Below, one piece after another: positions 43,358-51,872 of a stretch of DNA of 54,949 nt. Source of the DNA: Flavonifractor sp. An92 (GTDB lineage Bacteria > Bacillota > Clostridia > Oscillospirales > Oscillospiraceae); the NCBI RefSeq assembly GCF_002159175.1, contig NZ_NFGZ01000020.1:1-54949 (forward strand), given 5' to 3'. Both the position numbers and the translations under genes were made by a program. Within the stretch, counting starts at the first letter, position 1. Each line of letters starts with the position of its first letter. The notes under the pieces were generated by a model, which had not been told where the DNA came from, searched no databases, and worked only from the letters and a program-made list of their open reading frames with translations.

Positions 43358-44161
43358 TTGATCAAACTCATCGCCAGTGATATCGACGGCACCCTGATGC
43401 CCTACGGGCGGACCGAGCTGGATCCCCGGCTCTTCCCCCTCATCCATCGCCTGCGGGAGCAGGGCGTGCTCTTCTGCCCCGCCTCCGGGCGGCAGTTCCA
43501 CAGCCTGCGCCGCCTCTTCGCCCCCATCGCCAACGAAATCGCCTTCCTGTGTGAAAACGGCGCCATCCTCTACGGCGCGGGCACCGAGGAGGACGCCCCC
43601 GTCCTCTCCAAGACCGTCATGGAACAGGAGAAGGCCCTGGCGCTGTGCCACGACATCCTGGCGCTCCCCGAGGGGGCCCACATCGTCATCTCGGGGGCCA
43701 ACACCAGCTACCTCATGACCGCCGACGCCCCCTTCCGGGAGCAGCTGGTGGCCGTCACCGGCAATGCCACCGCCCTGGTGGACCGGCCGGAGGACGTGCC
43801 GGAGGAGATCCTGAAGGTCTCCCTCTACCGCCACAGCGGCGCCGAGCCCGACGCCGACCTTCTGGGCCCCCGCTGGGCGGAGCAGTTCCGCATGACCCTG
43901 GCCGGCCCCGGCTGGCTGGACTTCATGTCCGCCGACAAGGGCGACGGCATCCGGGGCATCTGCGCCGCCCTGGGCCTCACCCCCGACGAGGTGGTGGCCT
44001 TCGGTGATCACTACAACGATGTGCCCATGCTGGAGGCCGTCGGCATCCCCTACATGATGGAGGGGAGCGACGACTACCTCAAGGGCCGCTTCCCCCGCCA
44101 CTGCTCCAACGTGGAGGACACCCTGGAGGAGATCCTGGCCGGGCTGGAGAAGAAGGCATGA
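43358..44161 (+). CDS. HAD superfamily hydrolase, Cof type
   Basis: This 267-residue cytoplasmic phosphatase belongs to the Cof/YbiV branch (HAD-IIB). Motif I is IASDIDGTLM (nucleophile and acid/base Asp), motif II includes CPASGRQ, and motif IV is VVAFGDHYNDVPML. Substrates of the group are sugar phosphates, FMN and similar; none can be assigned. It starts with TTG nine bases after AAAGGAGG. It overlaps the next gene by four bases and may be co-transcribed with the ATPase 33 bases upstream. Confidence 0.9.
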   Translation: MIKLIASDIDGTLMPYGRTELDPRLFPLIHRLREQGVLFCPASGRQFHSLRRLFAPIANEIAFLCENGAILYGAGTEEDAPVLSKTVMEQEKALALCHDILALPEGAHIVISGANTSYLMTADAPFREQLVAVTGNATALVDRPEDVPEEILKVSLYRHSGAEPDADLLGPRWAEQFRMTLAGPGWLDFMSADKGDGIRGICAALGLTPDEVVAFGDHYNDVPMLEAVGIPYMMEGSDDYLKGRFPRHCSNVEDTLEEILAGLEKKA

Positions 44162-45105
44162 TCTCCCTGGTGCGGGTGGCCCTGGCGGGCAGCGGGGAGA
44201 TGGGCATGACCCATTTCCGGACTTATCAGCGCCTCTCTGACGTGCAGGTGGTGGGGGCGCTGGCCGCCTCCTCCCAGGGACGGGCCCGGTGGGAGGGGCT
44301 GGGCGTGCCGGTCTTTGGCTCGCTGGAGGAGCTGGTGGAGAGCGCCGCCCCCGATGTGGTGGACCTCTGCACCCCCACCGACCTCCACCCCGCCCAGGCC
44401 ATCCGCGCTCTGGAGCTGGGCTGCCACGTCATCGTGGAGAAGCCCTGTGCCCTCACCGCGGATCTGGCCCGGTCCATGTTCGCCGCCGCCCGGCGGCAGA
44501 ACCGGCAGCTGCTGGTGGCCCAGGTGGCCCAGTTCTCCGAGGACGGTTTCCTGCTGCGCCAGCTTCTGGAGGAGCTCCCCTATGGTCCCGCCCTGGACGC
44601 CTTTTTCCAGCGCCTGGGGCCCCGGCCCGGCTGGTCCCGGGAGGGGTGGTTTTTCCACAAGGAGCGCAGCGGCCTGGTGCCCTTTGACCTGCACATCCAC
44701 GATCTGGACCTGGCGGTGAGCCTCTTCGGCCCCGCCGTGCCCCGGTCCTTTACCTCCGCCGGGGATGACTCCCTCTCCCTGTGCCGGATGGAGTACCGCT
44801 GCGGCGAGGTGTCCGTGGGGGCGGAGGCCGGGTGGCTCCACACCGCGCTCCCCTTCTCCGCCCGGTGGCGGGTATGCTTCCGGGACGCCCTGGTGGTCTT
44901 TGACGGGACAAAGGCCACCGCATACCCCAGCTTCGCCCCGCCCCACGCGCTGCACGGCTTCCCCGTCCCGGACCCCTTCGCCGCGGAGCTGGGGCACTTC
45001 CTCTCCTGCATCCGGCTGAATCAGCCCTCCTCCCTCGTGCCGGAGGAGCGGGTGATCTCCGTGCTGGAGAGCCTGGAGGCCCTGACCGCCCTCTCCCCCC
45101 GTTAA
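44158..45105 (+). CDS. Gfo/Idh/MocA family oxidoreductase
   Basis: This 315-residue NAD(P)-dependent oxidoreductase has an N-terminal Rossmann fold (VRVALAGSGEMGMTHFRTYQ), the family sequence VDLCTPTDLHPAQA and the catalytic EKPCALT lysine block (about residues 96-102), and a C-terminal domain with FDLHIHDLDLAVSLFG holding the conserved Asp-His pair. Substrates are usually sugars, inositols or related alcohols. It is translationally coupled (ATGA) to the HAD phosphatase, which suggests a shared carbohydrate pathway. Confidence 0.9.
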   Translation: MISLVRVALAGSGEMGMTHFRTYQRLSDVQVVGALAASSQGRARWEGLGVPVFGSLEELVESAAPDVVDLCTPTDLHPAQAIRALELGCHVIVEKPCALTADLARSMFAAARRQNRQLLVAQVAQFSEDGFLLRQLLEELPYGPALDAFFQRLGPRPGWSREGWFFHKERSGLVPFDLHIHDLDLAVSLFGPAVPRSFTSAGDDSLSLCRMEYRCGEVSVGAEAGWLHTALPFSARWRVCFRDALVVFDGTKATAYPSFAPPHALHGFPVPDPFAAELGHFLSCIRLNQPSSLVPEERVISVLESLEALTALSPR

Positions 45106-45114
45106 AACAGAACA

Positions 45115-45147
45115 ACGCCCGGACCCGCGTACCGCGGGTCCGGGCGT
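45115..45147. terminator. Bidirectional terminator
   Basis: ACGCCCGGACCCGCG TAC CGCGGGTCCGGGCGT: a 15-bp perfect stem with a triloop. The T run is poor on both sides (TATTCCTT on +), but the position between converging genes fits a terminator. Confidence 0.8.
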
Positions 45148-45155
45148 ATTCCTTC

Positions 45156-45428
45156 CTACGGCCCGGCCAGGGCCCAGTTGAGCAGCAGTAGCAATCCGAA
45201 ACCAGGGACCCCCAGCACGCCCAGCACCAGGGCGTTGGCCAGGTTCACCCCCAGGTGGATGCCCAGCGCTCCTCCCGTCTGGCTCAGCAGGGCCAGCACC
45301 CCCAGGCCCGCGCCGGTGCGCAGCCCCAGGCGGAAGAGCCTTCCCACCGTGCGGCGCAGCGCCAGCAGGGCGATGAGGAGGATGAGCCCCGCCATCACCA
45401 GAGAGAGATGTTCCACCAGCCACTCCAT
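45156..45428 (-). CDS. bofA: Pro-sigma-K processing inhibitor BofA-like protein
   Basis: This 90-residue membrane protein has two or three hydrophobic helices and the BofA-type C-terminus GVPGFGLLLLLNWAL. In Bacillus, BofA restrains the SpoIVFB protease during sporulation. The ATG at 45428 is eight bases after AAGGAGG; the longer frame upstream would overlap yaaL further and encodes only a basic stretch. The length is close to the 87 residues of B. subtilis BofA. Its pairing with a yaaL homologue supports the call. Confidence 0.85.
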   Translation of the reverse strand: MEWLVEHLSLVMAGLILLIALLALRRTVGRLFRLGLRTGAGLGVLALLSQTGGALGIHLGVNLANALVLGVLGVPGFGLLLLLNWALAGP

Positions 45429-45730
45429 CCAGCGGCCTCCTTCCCTTCGCCTCCGCTCCCGGCGGGGGTGAGCAGGCGCGGCCACGCGGGCCGGTAGGCC
45501 GCCCCCTCCCGCCGGGGCGGGACCTCACCGCTCTCCAGGGCCTTCACCTGCCGCAGCAGATAGCCGTAGCGGGCCTGGAGGGCGTTGATCTCATAGACGT
45601 AGGACTCGATGAGCTCCGGGTCCGCCGCGCCGTTGAAGCCGGCATACGCCCGTGCAATGGCGCTGCGGGTCCGCTCCAGTCCCTCCAGCAGGGTCTGCCG
45701 CTCCTCATTGTGTCGCTCCCGTTTTGCCAT
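45395..45730 (-). CDS. yaaL: YaaL-like DUF2508 protein
   Basis: This 111-residue protein contains the DUF2508 pattern LLEGLERTRSAIARAYAGF followed by ELIESYVYEINALQARYGYL. Its function is unknown. In B. subtilis yaaL lies directly before bofA, as here, where the two genes overlap by 34 bases. The C-terminal Gly/Trp-rich part is not conserved and may exist mainly because of the overlap. AAAGGAG precedes the ATG. recR, the usual upstream neighbour, is not in the window. Confidence 0.82.
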   Translation of the reverse strand: MAKRERHNEERQTLLEGLERTRSAIARAYAGFNGAADPELIESYVYEINALQARYGYLLRQVKALESGEVPPRREGAAYRPAWPRLLTPAGSGGEGKEAAGWSGWWNISLW

Positions 45731-45795
45731 AGCCGCTCCTTTCCCGTGTCTCTGGTGTGAGTGTATGTGCAGTTTGGCCGGTTATGCCCGTTTTT

Positions 45796-45816
45796 ATACC
45801 AGTTTTTCCCTGGTAT
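45796..45816. repeat. Inverted repeat upstream of yaaL
   Basis: ATACCAG TTTTTCC CTGGTAT, a perfect 7-bp dyad. On the minus strand its end forms TATAAA, a possible -10 of yaaL-bofA, so it may be an operator; no good -35 was seen. Confidence 0.5.
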
Positions 45817-45937
45817 CTCCCCCGGCGGCGGAGCCATACTAGCATCGGGCACAACGGGAGGGCAACGTCCTCTCAGACCATCTCCTTTTCCGACGGGGCG
45901 CACCCGCTCCGAAGGGGACAGGAGGGGTGTGGCCCTG

Positions 45938-45971
45938 GAAGGCCGCCGGAGCCCACGCTCCGGCGGCCTTC
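45938..45971. repeat. 15-bp perfect hairpin before the topoisomerase promoter
   Basis: GAAGGCCGCCGGAGC CCAC GCTCCGGCGGCCTTC. There is no T run on either side and no gene ending here, so it is not an obvious terminator. It lies 18 bases upstream of the -35 of the topoisomerase promoter. The rest of the 337-base gap between yaaL and parE shows no gene. Confidence 0.6.
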
Positions 45972-45988
45972 GTGGTATCCGGCTTTTC

Positions 45989-46018
45989 TTGACACCTCTC
46001 CGGGGTTTGGGGTATGAT
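45989..46018 (+). promoter_or_regulatory. Promoter of the topoisomerase operon
   Basis: TTGACA (45989-45994), 18 bases, TATGAT (46013-46018). Confidence 0.85.
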
Positions 46019-46067
46019 TATTCTGTAAAGGTATGTATCGCAAAGGAATTGGAGTGAGGAACGACCC

Positions 46068-48056
46068 ATGGCAAAAAGCACCCCAAGAGGCTACGGCAAC
46101 GAATCCATTTCCGCCCTGAAGGGCGCCGACCGGGTACGCAAGCGGCCCGGTGTTATTTTCGGCTCCGACGGGCTGGACGGCTGTGAACACGCCGTTTTTG
46201 AGATCCTGTCCAACGCCATCGACGAGGCCCGGGAGGGCCACGGCTCCCTCATCACCGTCACCCGCTACGCCGACCACTCCATCGAGGTGGAGGACTTCGG
46301 CCGGGGCTGCCCGGTGGACTGGAACGAACGGGAGCAGAAGTACAACTGGGAGCTGGTATTCTGCGAGCTCTACGCCGGCGGCAAGTACGGCAACGGCGAG
46401 GGGGACAACTACGAGTACTCCCTGGGCCTCAACGGCCTGGGCTCCTGCGCCACCCAGTACGCCAGTGCCTATTTCGACGCCGTCATCCACCGGGACGGCT
46501 TCCGCTACACCCTCCACTTTGAGAAGGGCGAGAACATCGGCGGGCTGACCAAAGAGCCCACCGACCGGAAAAAGACCGGCTCCTGCTTCCGGTGGCTCCC
46601 CGACCTGGAGGTGTTTACCGACATCAACATCCCGGTGGAGTACTACCTGGACGTCCTGAAGCGCCAGGCCGTGGTGAACGCGGGGGTGACCTTCCGCTTC
46701 CGCAACCAGATCGGCGTCAACCGCTTTGAGACCACCGACTTCAAGTACGAAAACGGCATCATCGACTATGTGAAGGAGCTGGTGGGGGAGACCTCCCTCA
46801 CCCAGCCGGTGTTCTGGCAGACCGAGCGCAAGGGCCGGGACCGGGAAGACAAGCCGGAGTATAAGGTGAAGCTCAGCGTCTCCTTCTGCTTCTCCAACAC
46901 GGTGCAGGTGGTGGAGCACTACCACAACTCCTCCTGGCTGGAGCACGGCGGCTCCCCGGAGAAGGCGGTAAAGAGCGCCTTCGTCTCGGGTATCGACGCC
47001 TACCTGCGCCAGCAGGGCAAGTACCAGAAGAACGAGAGCAAGATCACCTGGGCCGACATCGAGGATTGCCTGGTGCTGGTGAGCAACAACTTCTCCACCC
47101 AGACCTCCTACGAAAACCAGACCAAGAAGGCCATCAACAACAAGTTCGTCCAGGACGCCATGGCGGAGTTCCTGAAGGCCCAGCTGGAGGTCTACTTCAT
47201 CGAGAACCCCTTCGATGCCGAGAAGATCGCCGAGCAGGTGCTGGTGAACAAGCGCGCCCGGGAGAACGCCGAGAAGGCCCGTCTGAACATCAAGAAGAAG
47301 CTCTCCGGCAGCGTGGACATCGCCAACCGGGTGCAGAAGTTCGTGGACTGCCGCACCAAGGACACCGAGCGGCGGGAGCTGTACATCGTGGAGGGCGACT
47401 CCGCCCTGGGCGCGGTGAAGCAGAGCCGCGACGCGGAGTTCCAGGGCATCATGCCGGTGCGCGGCAAGATCCTGAACTGCCTGAAGGCCGACTACGCCAA
47501 GATCTTCAAGAGCGAGATCATCATGGACCTTCTGAAGGTGCTGGGCTGCGGCTGTGAGGTGCAGGACAAGCACGCCAAGGACACCGCCGCCTTCGACCTG
47601 ATGAACCTCCGGTGGAACAAGATCATCATCTGTACCGATGCCGACGTGGACGGCTTCCAGATCCGGACGCTGATCCTCACCATGCTCTACCGCCTGACCC
47701 CCACCCTCATCCAGCGGGGATACGTCTATATCGCCGAGTCCCCCCTCTACGAGATCACCTATAAGGAAAAGACCTGGTTTGCCTACTCCGACAAGGAGAA
47801 GCAGGACATTGTGCAGGAGCTCGCCGGCAAGAAGTGCGACATCCAGCGCTCCAAAGGTCTGGGCGAGAACGAGCCGGACATGATGTGGCTGACCACCATG
47901 AACCCGGAGACCCGCCGCCTCATCAAGGTCATGCCGGAGGACGTGGAGCGCACTGCCGCCGTCTTTGACCTGCTGCTGGGGGACAACCTCCAGGGCCGCA
48001 AGGACCACATCGCCGACAACGGCTATAAATATCTGGAGCTGGCGGACATCTCGTAA
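46068..48056 (+). CDS. parE: Type II topoisomerase subunit B, divergent (ParE-like)
   Basis: This 662-residue protein is the ATPase/TOPRIM subunit of a type II topoisomerase. The GHKL ATP site is EILSNAIDEARE with the Mg-binding Asn, followed by the altered box VEDFGRGCPVD (usually DNGRGIPV) and SLGLNGLGSCA (usually GGLHGVG). The QTK loop is present as YENQTKKAINNK. The TOPRIM has IVEGDSALGAVKQSR, DADVDGFQIRTL and GLGENEPD, each with changes from the usual GyrB/ParE text. The ATG follows GGAGTGAGGA by about seven bases. It is paired with a subunit A gene. Its divergence suggests a second topoisomerase beside a standard gyrase elsewhere; decatenation is inferred. Confidence 0.9.
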   Translation: MAKSTPRGYGNESISALKGADRVRKRPGVIFGSDGLDGCEHAVFEILSNAIDEAREGHGSLITVTRYADHSIEVEDFGRGCPVDWNEREQKYNWELVFCELYAGGKYGNGEGDNYEYSLGLNGLGSCATQYASAYFDAVIHRDGFRYTLHFEKGENIGGLTKEPTDRKKTGSCFRWLPDLEVFTDINIPVEYYLDVLKRQAVVNAGVTFRFRNQIGVNRFETTDFKYENGIIDYVKELVGETSLTQPVFWQTERKGRDREDKPEYKVKLSVSFCFSNTVQVVEHYHNSSWLEHGGSPEKAVKSAFVSGIDAYLRQQGKYQKNESKITWADIEDCLVLVSNNFSTQTSYENQTKKAINNKFVQDAMAEFLKAQLEVYFIENPFDAEKIAEQVLVNKRARENAEKARLNIKKKLSGSVDIANRVQKFVDCRTKDTERRELYIVEGDSALGAVKQSRDAEFQGIMPVRGKILNCLKADYAKIFKSEIIMDLLKVLGCGCEVQDKHAKDTAAFDLMNLRWNKIIICTDADVDGFQIRTLILTMLYRLTPTLIQRGYVYIAESPLYEITYKEKTWFAYSDKEKQDIVQELAGKKCDIQRSKGLGENEPDMMWLTTMNPETRRLIKVMPEDVERTAAVFDLLLGDNLQGRKDHIADNGYKYLELADIS

Positions 48057-48099
48057 AGCCCCGCTCGTCTGAACAATCCTCGGAAAAGGATGGAATCCC

Positions 48100-50343
48100 A
48101 TGGCTAAGAAAAAAGCCCCGGAGACCGGGGCAAAACGTGTCAACAACCCCAATGTAATGGGCCTGCGGCCCGAGGTGCTGGAGCAGCCCATCACCGAGAC
48201 CCTGGAGCTCAACTACATGCCCTACGCCATGAGCGTCATCGTCTCCCGGGCCATCCCGGAGATCGACGGCTTCAAGCCCTCCCACCGCAAGCTCCTCTAC
48301 ACCATGTACCAGATGAAGCTGCTGGGCGGCGCACGGACCAAGAGCGCCAACGTGGTGGGCCAGACCATGAAGCTGAACCCCCACGGCGACGCCGCCATCT
48401 ACGACACCATGGTGCGTCTCTCCCGGGGCTACGGGGCCCTCCTACACCCCCTGGTGGACTCCAAGGGCAACTTCGGCAAGGTCTACTCCCGGGACATGGC
48501 CTGGGCGGCCAGCCGGTACACCGAGGTCCGCCTGGACCCCATCTGCGCCGAACTTTTTAAGGACATCGACCAGGACGCGGTGGACTTCGTAGACAACTAC
48601 GACGGCAAGATGAAGGAGCCCGCCCTCCTGCCCACCACCTTCCCCAACGTGCTGGTGAGCGCCAACCAGGGCATCGCCGTCGGCATGGCCTCCAACCTGT
48701 GCGGCTTCAACCTGGGCGAGGTGTGCGACGCCACCATCGCCTATCTGAAAAACCCCAAGACCGACCTGCTGTCGATCCTGAAAGCCCCCGACTTTCCCAC
48801 CGGTGGCCAGCTCCTCTACGATGAGAGCGCGCTGCGGCAGATCTACCAGACCGGCCGCGGCTCCGTCCAGGTGCGGGCCAAGTGGCGCTACCTCAAGAGT
48901 GAAAATCTCATCGAGATCGTGGAGATCCCCTACTCCACCACGCTGGAGGCCATCATGGACAAGGTCTCCGAGCTCATCAAGACCGGCAAGATCAAGGAAA
49001 TCGCCGACATGCGGGATGAGACCGACCTGAACGGCCTCAAGATCACCATCGACCTCAAGCGCGGCACCGATCCGGACAAGCTCATGGCCCGGCTCTTCAA
49101 GTCCACCCCCCTCCAGGACGCCTACTCCTGCAACTTCAACATCCTCATCCAGGGCATGCCCCGGGTGATGGGCGTGGGCGAGATCCTGGAGGAGTGGACC
49201 GCCTGGCGGCTGGATGGCGTGCGCCGGCGCAGCTACTTCGCCATGAAGAAGAAGGAGGAGAAGTACCACCTCCTGCAGGGCCTGAAGAAGATCCTGCTGG
49301 ACATCGACCGGGCCATCCGCATCATCCGGGAGACCGAGGAGGACGCCGAGGTGGTGCCCAACCTGATGATCGGCTTCGGCATCGACCAGGCTCAGGCCGA
49401 GTTCGTGGCCGACATCAAGCTGCGCAACATCAACAAGGAGTACATCCTCCGCCGCACCCAGGAGACCGACACCCTGGCCGAGGAGATCGCCGACCTGAAG
49501 GACCTGGTGGACAGCCCCCAGCGGCTCAAAAAGGTCATCATTTCCGAGCTCCAGGCGGTGAAGAAGAAGTACGCCGTGCCCCGCCGCACCGAGATCCTCT
49601 ACGACTTTGTGGAGCCCTCCGCCGTGGTGGTGGAGGACGAGGTCCCCGACTATCCGGTCCACGTGTTCCTGTCCCGGGAGGGCTATTTCAAAAAGATCAC
49701 CCCCCAGTCCCTCCGCATGGCCAGCGAGCAGAAGTATAAGGAGGGAGACGGCCCCTACCTCCAGTGGGAGGGAAGCAACCGGGACGAGCTGCTGGTCTTT
49801 ACCGACAAGCAGCAGTGCTACAAGACCCGCCTCTCCGACTTCGGCGACACCAAGGCCAGCGTCCTGGGCGAGTTCCTCCCCACCCGACTGGGCATGGACA
49901 GCGGCGAGAATGTGGTGTGGGCCTGCATCACCAGTGACTACTCCGGCCATGTGTTCTTCTTCTTTGAGAACGGCAAGGTGGCCCGGGTGGAGCTGGCGGC
50001 CTACAAGACCCAGACCCGCCGCAAGCGCCTGACCGGCGCGTACAGCGACAAATCCCCTCTGGCGGCAGCTCTGCTGCTGCAGGAGGACGAGGAGCTGGCT
50101 CTCTTCTCCAGCGAGGGGCGCTGCCTCATCTTCCACACCGCCTCCCTGACGCCCAAGACCACCCGCACCACCCTGGGCGTCCAGGTCATGACCCTCAAGC
50201 CCAAATACCACCTGGAAAAGGTCTCTCCTCTGGCCGGCACCACCATCGTCAATGTCGCCCGTTACCGGGCCAAGAGCCTGCCCGCGGCGGGCATGCTGCT
50301 GCGGGAGGAGGACCGGGGCGAGGAACAGCTGTCGTTGCTCTAA
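48100..50343 (+). CDS. parC: Type II topoisomerase subunit A, divergent (ParC-like)
   Basis: This 747-residue protein is the DNA-cleaving subunit. The catalytic tyrosine is Tyr140 (AASRYTEVRL). The start of the winged-helix domain is PYAMSVIVSRAIPEIDGFKP. In the quinolone-determining helix the usual HGDS is HGDA: Ala98 takes the place of E. coli GyrA Ser83, while Asp102 matches Asp87. Loss of that serine weakens the water-metal bridge used by fluoroquinolones, so this enzyme may be intrinsically less sensitive. The C-terminal part lacks a clear GyrA-box, favouring ParC over gyrase. It lies 43 bases after parE and is co-transcribed. Confidence 0.9.
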   Translation: MAKKKAPETGAKRVNNPNVMGLRPEVLEQPITETLELNYMPYAMSVIVSRAIPEIDGFKPSHRKLLYTMYQMKLLGGARTKSANVVGQTMKLNPHGDAAIYDTMVRLSRGYGALLHPLVDSKGNFGKVYSRDMAWAASRYTEVRLDPICAELFKDIDQDAVDFVDNYDGKMKEPALLPTTFPNVLVSANQGIAVGMASNLCGFNLGEVCDATIAYLKNPKTDLLSILKAPDFPTGGQLLYDESALRQIYQTGRGSVQVRAKWRYLKSENLIEIVEIPYSTTLEAIMDKVSELIKTGKIKEIADMRDETDLNGLKITIDLKRGTDPDKLMARLFKSTPLQDAYSCNFNILIQGMPRVMGVGEILEEWTAWRLDGVRRRSYFAMKKKEEKYHLLQGLKKILLDIDRAIRIIRETEEDAEVVPNLMIGFGIDQAQAEFVADIKLRNINKEYILRRTQETDTLAEEIADLKDLVDSPQRLKKVIISELQAVKKKYAVPRRTEILYDFVEPSAVVVEDEVPDYPVHVFLSREGYFKKITPQSLRMASEQKYKEGDGPYLQWEGSNRDELLVFTDKQQCYKTRLSDFGDTKASVLGEFLPTRLGMDSGENVVWACITSDYSGHVFFFFENGKVARVELAAYKTQTRRKRLTGAYSDKSPLAAALLLQEDEELALFSSEGRCLIFHTASLTPKTTRTTLGVQVMTLKPKYHLEKVSPLAGTTIVNVARYRAKSLPAAGMLLREEDRGEEQLSLL

Positions 50344-50362
50344 GCACTCTGTGAGGTAATCT

Positions 50363-51232
50363 ATGAAAAACACCGCAAAACGTCTCCTGATTTCCTATTT
50401 CTGGATCACAGTGGGCTCACTGGTCTACGCCCTGGGCTTTGACTGGTGCTATGCCCCCAACGCCATCGGCTTCGGCGGCATCACGGGCCTGGCCCAGATC
50501 ATCAACGCCGTTCTCCCCTGGGCCCCCATCGGCACGGTGGTCATCGTGCTGAACATCCCCCTCTTCTTCCTGGGTTGGCGGCTGCTGGGCGGACATCTGC
50601 TCCTCTCCTCCCTGTACGCTATGTTCATCTCCTCGGTGTTCGTGGACGTCATCGCAGCCCTGGTCCCCTTCCAGCCCATGGACCCCATGCTGGCCACCAT
50701 CTTCGGCGGCATCCTGGTGGGCCTGTCGCTGGGCATCATCCTGCTCCAGGGTGCCACCACCGGCGGCACCGACCTGCTGGCCCGGCTGCTGAAGCTGCGC
50801 TTTGCGTGGCTCCCCATGGGCAAGCTCCTCATGGTGGTGGATCTGGCGGTCATCGTGGCAGTGGCCGCGGCCTTCCGCAATCTTTCCAGCGCCCTGTACG
50901 GCGTGGTGTCCCTCTATATCTTCACCGCGGTGATGGACATGGTCCTCTACGGCCTGGACAGCGCCAAGGTGGCCTATATCATCTCCTCCAAGCCCGATGA
51001 GATCTCCAAGGTCATCCTGGACGAGCTGGACCGGGGCATCACCATCCTCCACGGCGAGGGCGGCTGGTCCGGCGATCCCAAGAAGGTGCTCCTGTGCGCC
51101 TTCAAGCAGAAGCAGATCGTCCCCCTGCGCCGGATGGTCAAGGAGATCGACCCGGAGGCCTTCCTCATCGTCTGCGACGCCCACGAGGTGCTGGGCGACG
51201 GATTCCGCTCCTATCAGCAAAACGATCTGTAA
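50363..51232 (+). CDS. YitT family membrane protein
   Basis: This 289-residue protein has five or six membrane helices in the first 190 residues (DUF161, with the GGITGLAQIIN and GATTGGTDLLA motifs) and a cytoplasmic C-terminal DUF2179 domain (about 205-285, KVILDELDRGITILHGEGGW). Family members are common in Firmicutes; their transport substrate is not settled. It follows parC by 19 bases, so it is likely in the same transcript. Confidence 0.9.
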   Translation: MKNTAKRLLISYFWITVGSLVYALGFDWCYAPNAIGFGGITGLAQIINAVLPWAPIGTVVIVLNIPLFFLGWRLLGGHLLLSSLYAMFISSVFVDVIAALVPFQPMDPMLATIFGGILVGLSLGIILLQGATTGGTDLLARLLKLRFAWLPMGKLLMVVDLAVIVAVAAAFRNLSSALYGVVSLYIFTAVMDMVLYGLDSAKVAYIISSKPDEISKVILDELDRGITILHGEGGWSGDPKKVLLCAFKQKQIVPLRRMVKEIDPEAFLIVCDAHEVLGDGFRSYQQNDL

Positions 51233-51265
51233 CGGTTTTATATTATTTTACAGGAGGTAATCGTT

Positions 51266-51856
51266 ATGGCCAACATCGAAGCCCTGCGGAAGAACCTGGA
51301 GGCCAATGGCTTCCACACCACCTACTTCGCCACCGCCCAAGAGGCCGCCGACTATCTGGACGGCAAGCTGGACGGGCGTACCATCGGCATGGGCGGCTCC
51401 ATGACCGTGCAGCAGCTGGGTCTGATGGAGCGGCTGTCGGCCCACAATACCTTCTACTCCCACTGGAATGGCGCTACTCATGAGCAGTCTGCCGGGGCCG
51501 AGGTGTACCTCTCCTCGGTCAACGGCGTGGCTGAGACCGGCGAGCTCATCAACATCGACGGCACCGGCAACCGGGTGGCCTCCACCATCTTCGGACACAA
51601 AGAGCTCTACCTCATCGTGGGCGTGAACAAGATCGCCCCGGACTATGACGCCGCCCTCTGGCGGGCCCGGAACATCGCCTCCCCCAAGAACGCCCAGCGC
51701 CTGGACCGCAAGACTCCCTGCGCCGAGAAGGGCGACCGCTGCTACAACTGCAACAGCCCCGAGCGCATCTGCCGGGCGCTCACCGTGCTCTGGAAGAAGC
51801 CCAACGGCATCGGCTACGCCGAGGTGGTCCTGGTGGGCGAGGAGCTGGGGCTCTAA
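51266..51856 (+). CDS. LUD-domain protein (LutC/YkgG-like)
   Basis: This 196-residue protein has the LUD domain (lactate utilisation, DUF162): TIGMGGSMTVQQLGL and VGVNKIAPDYDAAL are typical. A C-terminal cysteine motif, CAEKGDRCYNCNSPERICRA, may bind a metal or cluster and is common in clostridial single-domain members. The LutA and LutB partners of lactate oxidation are not nearby, so a role in lactate use is uncertain. CAGGAGG precedes the ATG. Confidence 0.85.
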   Translation: MANIEALRKNLEANGFHTTYFATAQEAADYLDGKLDGRTIGMGGSMTVQQLGLMERLSAHNTFYSHWNGATHEQSAGAEVYLSSVNGVAETGELINIDGTGNRVASTIFGHKELYLIVGVNKIAPDYDAALWRARNIASPKNAQRLDRKTPCAEKGDRCYNCNSPERICRALTVLWKKPNGIGYAEVVLVGEELGL

Positions 51857-51872
51857 GGACATAGGAGGGACT

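Noticed and set aside
40706-44101. 1131-codon open frame on the - strand
   Set aside because: It is antisense to the ATPase and the HAD gene, with the same low-complexity composition and no recognisable motif.
45428-45485. Longer N-terminus for BofA
   Set aside because: The extra residues are a basic stretch created by overlap with yaaL; the ATG at 45428 has AAGGAGG and gives the family length.
45840-45971. Possible SRP RNA or other stable RNA upstream of the topoisomerase genes
   Set aside because: The hairpin region lacks the conserved SRP apical sequence, and no other known stable RNA motif could be matched.
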